64,000 bases of DNA. It comes from Papaver somniferum. Its lineage: Eukaryota; Streptophyta; Magnoliopsida; Ranunculales; Papaveraceae. The position numbers and the translations under genes are program-made. The stretch covers positions 16,368,637 through 16,432,636 of the forward strand of contig NC_039358.1 of assembly GCF_003573695.1 (NCBI RefSeq), written 5' to 3'. Under the pieces are notes generated by a model that saw only the letters and a list, made by a program, of their open reading frames with translations, was not told where the DNA came from and searched no databases. Below are positions 44,663 to 56,773 of this stretch, one piece after another. Within the stretch, counting starts at the first letter, position 1; every line of letters starts with the position of its first letter.

Positions 44663-45118
44663 GATTATTCTGGGAATTCAGTAGTGATTGTCACGACAGA
44701 ATTAATCTTAATTAGGAATAATTAACTTTGTGGCTCTATACTAGCAGAGCAAGCTGTCTAGGAGCATTAATTATCCCGATATGAGATTGTCGGTAAGTCA
44801 TATCCTTTATATAGTCAGGGTAAACTCGTTGTTTGTTCCTGAAGACGTTATCGCTCTATACTAGCAGAGCAAGTTGTCTAGGAGCCGTACATCTCGTGAT
44901 ACTATATAGAAATAATCACTGAAAGTGTTCAGTATTCATGAGATATGCTGTTGTCCAGTCGTGAGACTACATATCTACATGTACTCCGAGAGAAAGTACT
45001 CTCCGTTGAGAATTCGATGAGAGACCGTGTCTCAATACTCACGTCTGATTGCTGGATCAGAGCTTTGTATAATTATGAGTTTACGATTTTATCCCTTGTC
45101 GAAAATCCATCATCTACA

Positions 45119-46588
45119 TTAAGTCTCCTGCTTACTGAGGAAAGCTGTGTTCCTCAGTCAACCTTAAATGGTGATTTTCCGGCCATAAATAACAATACCA
45201 GTAATTGAACTTAGTCGTAAGTTGAGACGTTACCGGATTTAGAGAGCATGAGCAGACCACGACTTGATGAAGGCTTCAATGTCATGATTGAAGTGTCGTT
45301 TGGTGAACATAAATTGGTGTTGAACCGCTTGTTTGGACGACGAGTCCGTGGTTGGTCAGGATTCGCGAGAGGGCCCAATAAGGAAATCCTTGGAAAATTA
45401 GGTTTTGGAAATAAAAAATTGTATAAAAGGAATTAATCTCTTTTTTTTTTTAATTTTTCCACGTCCATCTCTCCATCGCCTCTCCTCCTTCACGCCAGCA
45501 GGAGAAGCTTGATGTTCTGCCGCCACCTGATCGCCGCCGCCAGTCGTTGTTACCGCCGGCCAACTTCCGGCCGACCAGGTGCGTGCGTGCGTGCGTTTTT
45601 TTTTTTTTTTTGATGTTTTCTGATGTTGTGACCTTCATGAGTTTTTCATGTTTTGATCATGATGAAACCATATACATGTGTGTATATATTGGTATGACTT
45701 TTATGAAATCCCTCATTTTTTAAAAAGTATGTTCGTTCGATCGATAGTTTTGAAAACTAACTATAATCCCTGATTTAGGAGAGATTTTTTTTTAATATAT
45801 GAACTTAGGTCCAGTGATAAAACTTAGTGTATGAGCTTTCATGTGTACCACGGTTTTATCATAAAAGGAGTAAATTTTCACGAAATCGAAATAATCCTTC
45901 GGTTTAAAGACAAATTACGACGACTCGAAGGAAAATTCATATGATGAACTTGTGTCCAGTGATAAAATTTTGCTTATGAGCTTTCATGTAAATACATAAC
46001 TTTATCATATGTATGAGATGTGAGCTTTCACAGTATTTTGAAATAAACCTTCGTTTTAAAGACAAACAACGACGATACGAAGGAAAAATAGTTTATATAT
46101 ATATATGCAGCCGTGACATATATTGTGCAAAATATGATGATATTTTTTATTTTCATAAGTTTTTTTTTCATTAAATAAAATCCTTGAGAGTTTATGTATG
46201 CAAGTTGCATTAATTGCTGCTTTTTTTGAAAAATCAAAGCGTGTGTTTTGAGGAACCTTCGAAGATAGACAATATATTTATGATGAAATATTTTATTGTT
46301 ATAAACTTCATAGTTCAGTTGTGTGAATGTTCACATTATGAAAATTGTGTCCGTGATTTCATGAAAAATCAGTTTCGAAAATTAAATAAAATTTCGTTCG
46401 TTTTTGCAGTTTTCGAAGAGACGAACGATTTTGAGGTGTTAACTCTTACGGCATAACTACTACCATTAGTAGAATTGTAAAGAGGTAAGAGTTCAGAGTT
46501 ACCATTTTTTCTTGTATTTCCTTGATTTATATCTGGACGGCATACTGAAGTAGAATGTAGTGTGAACCTTTTCAGCTACTCAGCAAAG
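45119..46588 (+). promoter_or_regulatory. Promoter and 5' leader of antisense PMD gene
   Basis: A plus-strand TATA box (TATAAAAG, 45422-45429) is followed by a CT-rich segment (45440-45490) typical of plant 5' UTRs. A likely first leader intron has donor CAG|GTGCGT at about 45579 and acceptor TTTTTGCAG ending 46409. A second runs from GT at 45485+1000 (46485) to CTTTTCAG ending 46575. The ATG at 46589 follows 13 bp into the next exon. The ORFs at 44945-45208, 45248-45436 and 46214-46456 are within LTR or leader and match nothing. The minus-strand polypurine tract of the element (CAGGAGACTTAA) abuts the LTR at about 45119-45130. Confidence 0.55.
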
Positions 46589-49500
46589 ATGACCAATTTC
46601 CAAGCTGACGACGCCTCGAGAGAAGAGATGTGCGTTGATGATGGTATCTCTAGAGATGAGACATGCATGGATGAAACTTCCGTTGGGGGAGACGAAGACG
46701 AAATCCCTGGGATTAAGAATGTCCCGAACATAGATAATGCATTCTTTGAGAAAGATATTCCAGGAGATGAGCAACATTTGAAATCCCCAGTGTATCATCT
46801 TTTGATAAACCCAAGAACTGTTACTCAGAAGAAATTGGTGACTCCTAAGACAGTGATTCGATTTTTTCTTGAACGAGGGATCTTCATCTCATCAATCATA
46901 GAGTTCAAGTTTTCTCGACGACCTTTGGAGAAATTTGCCGGCTGGGCGAGGCATATGTTGGTTTTCCTCATGTGAGGACTATGCTCGACCAGGCGCAGGT
47001 GACGAGAGCTATTCAAGCTTCTGGAGAGTTGTTCATTTATCATGACGCAAGTGGTATTGTGGCTCTGTTTGCTCGCTGGTGCATTCCAACTCACACTTTC
47101 AGATGAGGAGACCGCCGTTTCTCATGTCTTGACAGCTGCAATGGAGAAAGCGAATAAGGCTGGTAGTAAAGGATGCTATGCTTCCTGGTTGACACACTGG
47201 TGGCCCAAAGAAGAGGTTTCTGATAAACCCATTGACGGTATGTTGCCCATTGCTGCTTTCTTATGTTTATGGTTGTCCAGAGACGTTTTTGAAGATAGTG
47301 GAAACTTGTTGAAGCCTTTTGTGATTCCCTTTGCTATTAAGATGGCTCAAGGTTATCAACTTCCGATAGGTAGTTTATTCTTAGGCTCCTTGTATTACAA
47401 CCTGGACTCCTTGGTTATAGACTCCAGTGTGTCGAACGGCTCTATGAAGATTGAGTGTTATGCCAATACGATGTTTCTTCAATATTTGATGTGGGAGCAC
47501 TTTAAGAATTATGCACCTACTGCACGTAATTTTCTGCAAGGACCAAATACTGATGCGCGCCATACTTTCCCTGAGAAAGATAATGATAGGATCATGCGTT
47601 GGTCCACAAATCAGCCTTGTTCTAAAATACGCTTCATTGATGTGTTAGATGAAGAATCTGAGTTCAATTTTCTCCCATGGGTGTCAGTTCCTGATTATGT
47701 TTCTCAGCCGATGACTTTCAATACTGGAGAAAGCACGAGTTTGACGTTTGGTGCGCATCTGAGTGATGGCGAAAGATCTTTCATGTTGAGTTGCACCCCT
47801 GGTCATTTTCTATCAGCCACGTTTGGAGAGCTTTCAGTGGAGGAGTATAATATTGATAGAGCAGCTCGACAAATGGGTATGGATCAGTGTGTTCAAACCA
47901 TACGGAGAAGGAAGCCATCATTTGAGCAACTCAGGACTCATTTGGATCATACTCACGTGGAAGGGAGTAGCTACTGGTTTCCTGGTTCTGATAGATTCGC
48001 CTATGTAACCCCAGGTTATGTAAAATTCTGGAATCAGCAACTTGGGCGTTTGCGTGGCTTTGTAAGATTTCCCAGACCTCCATTCAGGGATCTTCCTTCG
48101 GCTAAGATGATTTTCAGTCGACCAAGATTGAAGTATCTTTCTGGTGATAAAACGAAAGTCGTCTCCAGGATGCTCTCAGGTTTGTTTATTCATATAATCT
48201 TCACGAAATTATAAGAACTGTATTCTGATTATATTACTGGATTTCACCACAGGACGGTCGTAACATACGACCTCGAATCGGTGTAGATTTCTCAGAGACT
48301 GAGGCGGTTATTCATGGCGGAGAAGGAAGACATAAAGGTTATAAGCTGTTACCCAATACCGTGAAGTCCCCAGTTGGTGCTTTGGTGAGTTTCCAGTATT
48401 TTCTTTGTTGTGACTCTTTATCGCCCATATTATTAGGATCCTGAAACCGATATTACTATTCCGTTGCAGAGTTTTGCTCCATCAAGTATTTATGGTCTTC
48501 GGTTCTCCGCCTTTGAGCAAGCAATTCCTGACTTGAGCGATGAAGAAGAAGCTGTAAGTATCTCTTCACATGTTCGATTATGATGCTTTATTGATGAAAC
48601 GCTAATTGTTTGAGAATATGTCCACGAGGATGTCGTTATGGAAATGGTGAGTGCTTCTACTCGACCGTCTCTTGAGAATAGAGACACAGGCGGTGCCAAG
48701 GATTTGGAGCCGAATGAAAGTAATGATCCTCCCATCGTTGACATGGACAATCCCAACTCCTTGAACGCTTTGGATATCTCTCAAGTAAGCATATACCCTG
48801 TACCTTCTTCATAGAAGTATAAAAGTGATGATTTTTGAATGAATGAATGTGAATCCATGTGCGTATATGAAAACTTAATCAAATTTCGTCGTCAGAAAAT
48901 TCGGAACCCAGCTTTTTAGTAAAAATGCCGTAGAATCTTCGTCCGGAATCGGATTTTGATGATATACATGTGCAAATTCAATCCCGGAAAATTTACAAGA
49001 TTTTGCAAAGAAGCTTTTTAAGTTTTTAGCACGTTCAGAGCCTGAAAAAGGCGAAATAGTAAACTTCCAAGAGACTTCCAGGACTTTTTCAGATTGCGCA
49101 TCACTTGATATTTTGGCCACATCTACTTGATCGTTCATCGGATTGTCATGAAATTTTGACATGTCGTAGAGGACATTCATACAAAGAGAATGGTATATGT
49201 CCCATCCTCAAATTCCTTGTATATTGCTCCCAGTTCGTATCTTAGTACAGAGAAGAGTTCAATTTCTTCAGACGGACTCATCGTAAAACGTGTTTTCATG
49301 ACTTTTATGTTATTTGATCGTACCTTGAATGTATTATGATGAAACTTGATGATGTTTCCTTGCTGGTATACTGTGTTTCATAATCTCCTTTGGATTCGTG
49401 ACTCTAACCTCATGTAATCTTCGTATGAGGTGCTAAATACCGAAGTTGAGGATACTGGAGCCAACGATGATAACTCTAACCATTATGGAGTTATTGATGA

Positions 49501-50089
49501 AGAGACAACCATCCCTGCACTTAAAGGCCATGAGAAGGTCTCTACTGATGTTATGGAAACCCATATGGTTGTTGCCTCAGAGATAGAAAAAACCGAGACA
49601 GCAGCGGAGAATACCGAAGGAATTATTTCTTTGGTTGTGGAAGCCGCTCCAGTGACTGAGAACCGCATAATAGTGTATGAATATCCAACTGAAGGAGTTG
49701 CTTTTGATCCTCCATTTAACACTTCACTCCCATATCATGAACTGATAGGTGGATTCAACGTTCCCATTGGATATGCACGCTTGTACGAGACAATATGGAA
49801 GAAGTTTGGCCACATGATCGTTGACAGGAATCCTGGGCGTGCTTATGCTTTAACCATGCAAGTAGGCGTTATCTTGCGTATCGTGAGTGATATGCGTGCC
49901 GGACCTAGGAATACTGTGACTCCAGATATACTCTTTGATTGGGAATTTAACTTGGAGAATTCAGAGAGACTTTGCCTCAACGTGAAATGGCTATGCAAGC
50001 TGACCGAGGAGTTGAACAAGGAGAGGGCGGCTTTGCAAATCTTGAAGGATGCTGATGAGCGAAAGCCTTTTCTTGCTGATTTCCATTGA
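46589..50089 (+). pseudogene. Plant mobile domain (PMD) gene, antisense in Tat-like element
   Basis: Five coding exons: about 46589-48179, 48253-48384, 48470-48553, 48629-48784 and 49430-50089. The introns have GT/AG ends and exons 2-5 are all in phase 0, giving about 870 residues. After an acidic start, exon 1 has the PMD pattern: YHDASGIVALFARWCIPTHT, then FLCLWLSRDVFED, PFAIKMAQGYQLPIGSLFLG and NTMFLQYLMWEHF. PMD proteins such as MAIN/MAIL1 act in nuclear silencing and gene regulation in Arabidopsis; many others live in transposons. Exon 5 carries a conserved-looking domain with EYPTEGVAFDPPF and YARLYETIWKKFGHMIVDRN that I do not recognise. Three frameshifts in exon 1 (near 46950, 47090 and 48152) break it. 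It converges with the pol remnant of the host element, 300 bp away. Confidence 0.72.
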
Positions 50090-50394
50090 TTATCTCTTGA
50101 ACTTCTGAACTTCTGAGAGATGTGAGGTTTATACTTGGGTTTTGATATTTAGATGGTTTTGGATTGACTGGTGGTTAAGGATTTTCTTTTAGATTTGATA
50201 GAGATTTTCTTTTACGAAATATGAACTGAATTTTGATAAATTGCTGAATTCAAATACTAATTGCAAGTATTGTAAACGTTTTGTAGGAATTGAAATACAA
50301 ATGAAAGAAAATCCTAAATGTTAAATCCAAACGCCATGAATGCTTCGAACGCCTAATACCTCAAATGTCCAATAATTTCAGATAAACGCCTTGA
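50090..50394. other. Spacer between convergent PMD gene and pol tail
   Basis: About 300 bp of AT-rich sequence between the PMD stop and the end of the integrase tail on the other strand. It must hold the 3' UTR and polyadenylation signals of both. No distinct structure recognised. Confidence 0.5.
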
Positions 50395-51015
50395 GCCAAC
50401 TTTCGTGAATTACTGGCAGGGTTCTGTCATCTGTGTTGATGAATCTGTAGTATCCTCCGGCCACGGACATAGCGACCATGAATGGTGCTTCCCAATTGGA
50501 GTTCCTTGTAGAATGAAGACCGTGCTGAACTGCTTTGAGAACCAGGTCTCCTTCATGAAACTTGTTAGGCTTGGTCGATCGTGCCTTGAATATTTTCTGC
50601 TAATTCGGAATTCCATGTTTGACGAAATTCCACGATTGTGGCACATATGGACACTCACGCGGAAGAGAGTATCCAACATAGTGTTGATCATGCTTAGCCA
50701 GGTCTTCAACAATAAACCTCTCGATGGAGTGACCGATTTGAAGAAGTTCTGAACCCAACCATTGGGTGTAATATTGCTGAGGTGAAGTTACCCACTCGTA
50801 GCTTTTGATGACTGCAAAATTGTTCATGGGGAGGAGTCCCTGAGCCATAGTAGCATATCTGAACATTGGTAATGTTGGAGCATGAGGAGAAATAAGACTT
50901 GCCTGAGCTCGAAACCTTCTGACAAAGGTGTGCGGATTTTCTCCAAGTTCCTGCTTAAGTACCATCATAGTTTTTACTTCTTCCAGATGCTCAAACGATG
51001 GTGCGTTCTCTACTT
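50395..51015 (-). pseudogene. pol: pol remnant: integrase C-terminal tail
   Basis: At 50590-50400 the minus frame reads KFHEGDLVLKAV, NSNWEAPFMV and GGYYRFINTDDRTLP. This is the GDLVL...NWEGPY...Y.L pattern of the C-terminal domain of Ty3/gypsy integrases. Upstream, at 50968-50600, lies an open stretch with LGENPHTFVRRFRAQASLIS that looks more like gag than integrase, ending in a stop before the tail. Reverse transcriptase, RNase H, and the integrase zinc finger and DDE core are all missing. The remnant thus records a large internal deletion, possibly with a second gag piece trapped at the junction. Confidence 0.65.
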
Positions 51016-51019
51016 CGTC

Positions 51020-51343
51020 TTATGACTCAGAATCCTTGTCGATGACAGGATGTGTTGAAGGCATCGTTATCCTTCCAGCATGAATCCAAGTTCTTCCAAG
51101 GACCATGTCGTATTCAGGGTCTTCCCGGATTATGAAAAACTTAGCCTCAGTGCAGATCAATCTTTCCGTAAATTTGAGAGTGATGAAGCCGTATGTTTCT
51201 CTGGAGATTCGTTCGTGGTACCTGATTGCTATGGGAGCGTGGGTGGCTTCCTGTCGAGTAATACCAGCAGCTCTGAGAGTTTTCAAAAGGATGATGTTGA
51301 CAGCGGTACCAACATCGACGAACGCCCTCTTGAACTCATTTCC
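51020..51343 (-). pseudogene. Retropepsin-like protease remnant
   Basis: Minus-strand frame with FVDVGTAVNIILLKTLRAAG at its start and EDPEYDMVLGRTWIHAG near its end. This matches the active-site and C-terminal regions of Tat-lineage aspartic proteases, where DGG or DTG is usual; here it reads DVG. An in-frame TAA separates it from gag (near 51342) and another ends it at 51020. About 100 residues. It would cleave Gag-Pol in the particle if active, which is unlikely. Confidence 0.7.
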
Positions 51344-53109
51344 TTAAATGTGCACTCTGGTGAGCAGTCCCCAATCATACATTTCTTTGTCGGTGGCTGA
51401 AGGTTCGGTGGTGGTCTCTTGGATCAGCAGGCGTTTTCCGGACACGATGTGGTTCAATGCAGCAAACGTGTCTTTCCTTTGAGCTTTCGAAAGATACAAC
51501 AACTCACAGACATGTTCGATCAGAGATTGGACCACTTTCTTGACAGGAGGTTCAAAAATGGTAAAAGTTCGGACTAGGAGGGGGTTTTTGTGTACTCCCT
51601 CAGTCCCCAGGTTGAGCTCTCCTGATTCGACCTTTTCTTTGAATATGCGCTTCAAAATTTTGCAATCACTTGCGGGATGGCTGACGTATCTATGGAAGAG
51701 GCAATACCGATGATTTTCCATGGCTTCTTCAGTTGGTTCCTTCTTGACATAAGGAAATTTGATTGCACCATCTTGGATCCAGGCATCGAGTAGTTCATTA
51801 ACTTCTTCCATTGAACAGGGAAAATCATGTGCTTCTGGATATTCCGTATGCTGAGGAGGGACTTTTGAATTCTCCTTCTTGTGTGCCTTTGAAGGGGTGG
51901 AGGAAGTCTGCTTGTGTTGTGGTTCTGCTTTTCGCTTACTCCCTTCTGCGACAGCATTTGTTGAAGGTTGCAGGTTGTACTGCTTGTTGATCAAACGCCT
52001 GCTTCCTCGAGTGTCTTTTGAATCCTCAGTCTTTGTAGACTTTGATCTTTCCAAAAGAGCGGGTGCAGTGGTTGCCGACGTTTTCGCAGCTTCGTGAAGC
52101 TCTGAGAAAGTCTGGAATCGAAGGTTCTCCAGCAGGGCCCTGTAGACCGGGAGCATGCCATTGATGCACAAGTCCACCAATTGTTGCTCCGTGACGTTTG
52201 GGTCATGACAACCCAGGGCTTGGACTCTGAACCTTTTCACATAATCATTGGGATTTTTACTGACGCTCTGAAAAATTCTTCCAAGGTCGGAGAGGATGAC
52301 TTGTTCTTACACGAAGAAGTATTTCCTGTAGAATGCGTTAACCATTTCTCCCCAATTGCTAATAGTCCCGGATGCGATGTTGTTATACCAGGTGTATGCT
52401 CTGCCTTTCAGAGACTTCGAGAATTCCTTGAGACAAACAACATGATTATGTTCATGTTCTCCAAGGGCTTCGAGAAAATGAGAGACATGTTCCCGAGCAT
52501 TGCCAGTTCCATCATATAAGGTGAAGGTTGGAGAAACGTAACCTTTGGGGAGTGGAATCCTCTGCGTAGCGGCAGGATAAGGAGGTTGATGACGATGGAC
52601 ATGCGATGTTTTGTCTTTTCCACGGTTCTCCAAGAGGTGCTCCAGATCCTCACGAGTGATGAAGTTCGATGATCCCTTCGCTGATGAGTTGTCTGCAGCA
52701 GTTTTGCGGACTTCGTCGTCTTTTACTGTATGGATTGGAATTACTTCAGGATCGTCATCTGAGGATTTCTCCTTCTCCTTTCCCTTCTCTTGAGTTTTCT
52801 CTGAAATCTTGTCAGTAAGAGTTTTGAGATAATTACACAGCTCCTTCTGTGTAGCAGCCATGTCAGTCTGATTCTTTGCAAGAGTCTCCTGCGCTTTGAT
52901 AAGATCAACAATGGTAGGTGGTGGATATCCTCTAACTTCTTCAGGGTGTCGTCCGGACAGTGGATGACCTTTGACGTGAGGAGGATTAATTTCACTACCA
53001 TCAGTGTTGGAGTCGGAATTGTCTCCGGGATATTCTGATTGTTGTTGTTGCTAGTGCTAGCACGGTTTGTGTTAGGATTCGTAACGGAACCTGACCTGAG
53101 ATCAACCAT
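51344..53109 (-). pseudogene. gag: Ty3/gypsy gag, one frameshift and one stop
   Basis: Starts MVDLRSGSVTNPNTNRASTS at 53109, 43 bp from the PBS. A frameshift near 53035 leads into a frame with ELCNYLKTLTDKISEKT (coiled-coil-like). Next comes the retrotransposon gag domain: YDGTGNAREHVSHFLEALGE, GRAYTWYNNIASGTISNWGE and NAFYRKYF. A TAA lies at about 52304-52306. The frame then continues with FRVQALGCHDPNVTEQQLVD, the end of the gag domain, and a basic middle. A HRYCLFHRYVSHPASDC segment resembles the degenerate zinc finger (CXFH...H..DC) of Tat/Ogre gag. Gag assembles the particle in the cytoplasm. Total about 585 codons. Confidence 0.82.
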
Positions 53110-53151
53110 CTTGTGGAATTGTGAGATTGCAACTGAGAGAATGATGTCCTA

Positions 53152-53163
53152 CTGTGGTCGCCA
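53152..53163 (-). promoter_or_regulatory. Primer-binding site of Tat-like element
   Basis: Minus strand TGGCGACCACAG, three bases after the LTR ends in ATCTACA. It begins with TGG as tRNA-primed sites do. I do not assign the tRNA. It fixes the minus orientation. Confidence 0.7.
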
Positions 53164-53166
53164 ATC

Positions 53167-56100
53167 TGTAGATAGGGAAAAACGATTTGCTGGTTTTTAA
53201 GGAATTGAGGAGACGACCGTACGGAGGAGACTCCTAGAACCGAGCGAAATGTTAAACCTCACACAGATGCACCGCTGCAAAGGGGGTGCTTTAGATTCGA
53301 GATATCAATCTGTAGTATTCCGGCCTAAATCAAGACAATGACCGTTCCAGAGTAAATTCGGTCACAAGAGAGGATGGGTTGATCTGTAAGAGGGAAGCTA
53401 GGAAATGTGTGGAATCAATGGTAATCAAAAATTATGGGTGTGTGAATTCTTAATATGATAAGCTCTGAATGATTGAAATTGCTCAATTGACAGTAATTTC
53501 TCAATTGATGAGTTGATGATCTCGTGTTGTCGATGAGACGTGAGATTGATGATACTGTTGATGCCGATCATTCAATCAAAATTCAGAGACTTATTTATAT
53601 TGCTGAAATTTTAGATACCATGACCCCATGAAGTGTGACAGTTGATGGAATCAAGGAGTGTGGAAGTGGAAATCGTGTTTGAAACCAGTTGCTCAACGTG
53701 TGGATACTTGGTCGATTTTCCACCCACTACCTCGTGAATTCATTCAAATGATTGCACGACTTGCTCACATTCCATCGTGTGTTTGAATACACGTGTCGTA
53801 GACCGCCAGACCAAAACCCTAAGTGATATCCCCCCAAAGTGACACGATTGACGTCTCGTGGTATGTTAGTCAATTGATGACTTCGTGGTTTGATGGGAAG
53901 ATGAGTCCATGTAGTAGTTGAGTTGAACATGATGTTCTGAAACTCATGAGTTGAACATGTCATGAGACAGAGGTATAGTTCTTACGATGAAGTGAGCAAG
54001 TATTGCTCATTCGATGGATCGTTGAATATTGATTGTTGAACCAATATTCCTTGGTTTGAGAAAATATTTATCATCTGAGCAAGTGTTGCTCATGTGATGA
54101 ATTGTTGAATATTTGATCGTCTGAGCATGTGTTGCTCATCTGATGGGTTATTGGCAGCGTGCCAAAAATATTAATTAGAATACTGGTCGTTGAACCGAGC
54201 ATAATTAATAGAATTAATGACCATGAGGTCGTTGTAAAATTATTAAGGTTGGAATCTGGAATGATGATCCTTGGATTCAGAAACCCTAATTTGATCAATT
54301 GATGATCAATTCATGGTTCGTCAGAATTTTAACCATGGGACGAAGGAGGGAGCGACTACATGGGACCGTGGATCAACCATGTAGTGTCCATATGCTCACT
54401 GAGCAAACACAAAGAACTCCTGAAGAGTTGACGATTTGTTGGTGAAAGAATGATTAAATGCTGGTTTAATCATTTATTCGAAAATGCTCGTCTGAGCCTT
54501 AGGTGCGAGAAACCTAATTAATTATGACGGAGTGAGGGACCGACCATGGGGTCATGAAACCGGCCCTGGGTAGTCACGTGACCACCTGATGATCACTTCA
54601 TGAAAATCCAAAGTGTTTGGAAGAGTCTTGGACCTAATACGTGCAATTGTGCAAATTAGGTCAAAACTGTGAAACTTGATGGGACCGGCTTCTGTAAGAC
54701 AAAGAGCCAATCTTGGTCGGTCAAGATAGCGTGTTCGTGTCCCTAAGGCGTCTACGTCTCAGTCATGAGAATTTTGATATTTTATGGCGTGCAATTGAGC
54801 ATCCATTCGAGAAAATATGCCAAAATTAGGGTTTCGACGAAACTGAGGAAAACACCATGAGATGATGGAAAATAATTATAAAATAAGGAATAAGGAGGCG
54901 TGGGACCGCCGAGGCCAAGGCATGGTTGGACGGTCGTGGCCACGGTCCCGTGGTGCCTTTTCCTTAATTTTATAATATTTTGATGATTTTATGAAAAATT
55001 CATGAATTTTGAGAAATTTGATGAATTTAGGGAGTTTCCATGAATTGGAGGAGTTTTCATGAGTTCAGGAAAGAAAAAGAATATTAAAATAATAAAAACA
55101 AGGGCGTGTGGGACCGTGGAGGCGCAGCCGGCCGGCTAGGTCCTGGTCCTACGAGTTTTCATAATTTTTAATATTTTTTTAGGTATTTTCTCATGATCTG
55201 AGGGAATTTTTCCTAATTTGAGAGAAATACCATGAAATCAAGGAATTTGATGAATTCAAGGAAAATACAAATAATAATAAAACAAAGGGGCGTGTGGGAC
55301 CGGCTAGGGCATGACCGTCCGTCCAGGGCCGGTCCCACAAGTTTTCATAATTTATCTTATTTTATTATTATTTGGTGATTTTTGCAAAATACCATGAAAT
55401 CAAGGAGTTTTTTCATGAAAATAGAGAAATAATAATAATAATAATAAAATAATGAGGAACCGTGGGGTGTAGGGCCGACTGGGACCAAGGCAGGGCCGGT
55501 TGGCCCATGGTCACGCCCCACGCCCCAAACTATTTTCCTTAATTTTATATTATTTTTTATGGATTTATGACAATACCATGAAACCGAGGAGTTTCCTCGA
55601 GACGAAGGAGGTTTGATCAAATGAGAGAATTTTCATCAAATCATGGAAAATAATGTATTAAAAATATAAAACTGGCGTAGAACTGACCATGACACGGTCG
55701 GTTGGTCTTGTGTCCGTGTTCCCAGCACCTTGGTCAATATTTTTAACTATTTATTATTTTCTTCCCTATTTTACATAGGTTCATCGTTTCGTTGTATTTT
55801 AAAATACTCGTTCGTGCGGTGACTGTTAGTGCATCGTCGTTGAACACACTTTCACCATGGGTCTTACTTAGAGGTATCTCAGACGCCCGGTTGTTGATTA
55901 TTTATTACTAATTGTGGAATTTAGTGGAGAATAATTCACAAAACTGAGTAATAAGATGTTTATTATTAACTCATAGGATCAGCTGAGGATTCGACTACGA
56001 ATTCAGAATAATAAAGTGAGCATTACCATTCCATGGGATCGTAGATTCGACCATAGAATCAGAGTAATTAGGATTTATCTATTGCCATTCATGAGACCAG

Positions 56101-56768
56101 TTGTGGATTCGATCATGAAATCGGAGTAATGAGATAATATAGTTATCGTTATTCTATGAGATCAAGCCGTGAATTCGATCATAGAATCAGAAAAATTGTT
56201 TATTGCCATTCCATGGGACCAGTCGTGGATTCGACCATGGAATAGGAGCAATTGTTATTGCCATTCCATGGGACCAGTCGTGGATTCGACAATGGAATAG
56301 GAGCAATAATAGATTATTCTGGGAATTCAGTAGTGAATGTCACGGCAGAATTAATCTTAATTAGGAATAATTAACTTTGTGGCTCTATACTAGCAGAGAA
56401 AGCTGTCTAGGAGCATTAATTATCCCGATATGATCTTGTCGGTAAGTCATATCCTTTATATAGTCAGGGTAAACTCGTTGTTTTTTCCTGAAGACGTTAT
56501 CGCTCTATACTAGCAGAGCAAGTTGTGTAAGAGCCTTCCATCTGGTGATACTATATAGAAATAATCACTGAAAGTGTTCAGTATTCATGAGATATGTCGT
56601 TGTCCAGTCGTGAGACTACATATCTACATGTGCTCCGAGAGAAAGTACTCTCCGTTGAGAATTCGATGAGAGACCCGTGTCTCAATACTCACGTCTGATT
56701 GCTGGATCAAAGCTTTGTATAATTATGAGTTTACGATTTTAGCCCTTGTTGAAAATGCACCATATACA
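53167..56768 (-). repeat. Tat-like 5' LTR
   Basis: 3,602 bp and highly similar to 41522-45118 over its whole length. Its right terminus reads ATATACA instead of ATCTACA. TATA box on the minus strand opposite about 53588-53604. It carries the same GC-rich units and hairpin array as the partner. Strong similarity of the two LTRs shows a young insertion. Confidence 0.88.
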
Positions 56769-56773
56769 GTGTG

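Larger units (their letters stand above)
41522..45118 (-). repeat. Tat-like 3' LTR
   Basis: 3,597 bp, TGTAGATGGG...ATCATCTACA on the plus strand. A minus-strand TATA box (AATATAAATAAG) corresponds to about 41943-41960, so U3 covers roughly 41960-45118. U3 holds GC-rich inverted-repeat units (43251-44085) and a tandem hairpin array (44260-44662). The ORFs inside (42082-42318, 42426-42653, 43765-43971) recur in the other LTR and are not genes. Confidence 0.88.
41522..56768 (-). mobile_element. Tat-like Ty3/gypsy element with antisense PMD gene
   Basis: 15,247 bp. LTRs 41522-45118 and 53167-56768 both start TGTAGAT on the plus strand and end near CTACA or TACA. Flanks GCGTG (41517-41521) and GTGTG (56769-56773) form a target duplication with one mismatch. 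The undisturbed LTR sequence at that point reads GTGTG, so the left copy mutated. The PBS adjoins 53167 and gag runs leftwards, so orientation is minus. Coding order on the minus strand: gag, protease-like segment, integrase C-terminal tail. Reverse transcriptase, RNase H and the integrase core are missing. A PMD gene lies on the plus strand next to the 3' LTR. Extra antisense ORFs at this place are known in Tat-lineage elements, which together with long LTRs is why I call it Tat-like. Confidence 0.82.

Noticed and set aside
45248..45436. 62-codon ORF just before the TATA box
   Set aside because: It runs across the proposed promoter and has no known domain; the longer spliced PMD gene explains the region better.
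51080..51400. Plus-strand ORF of 106 codons, and others at 51879-52519
   Set aside because: They are shadows antisense to gag and protease of the Tat-like element.
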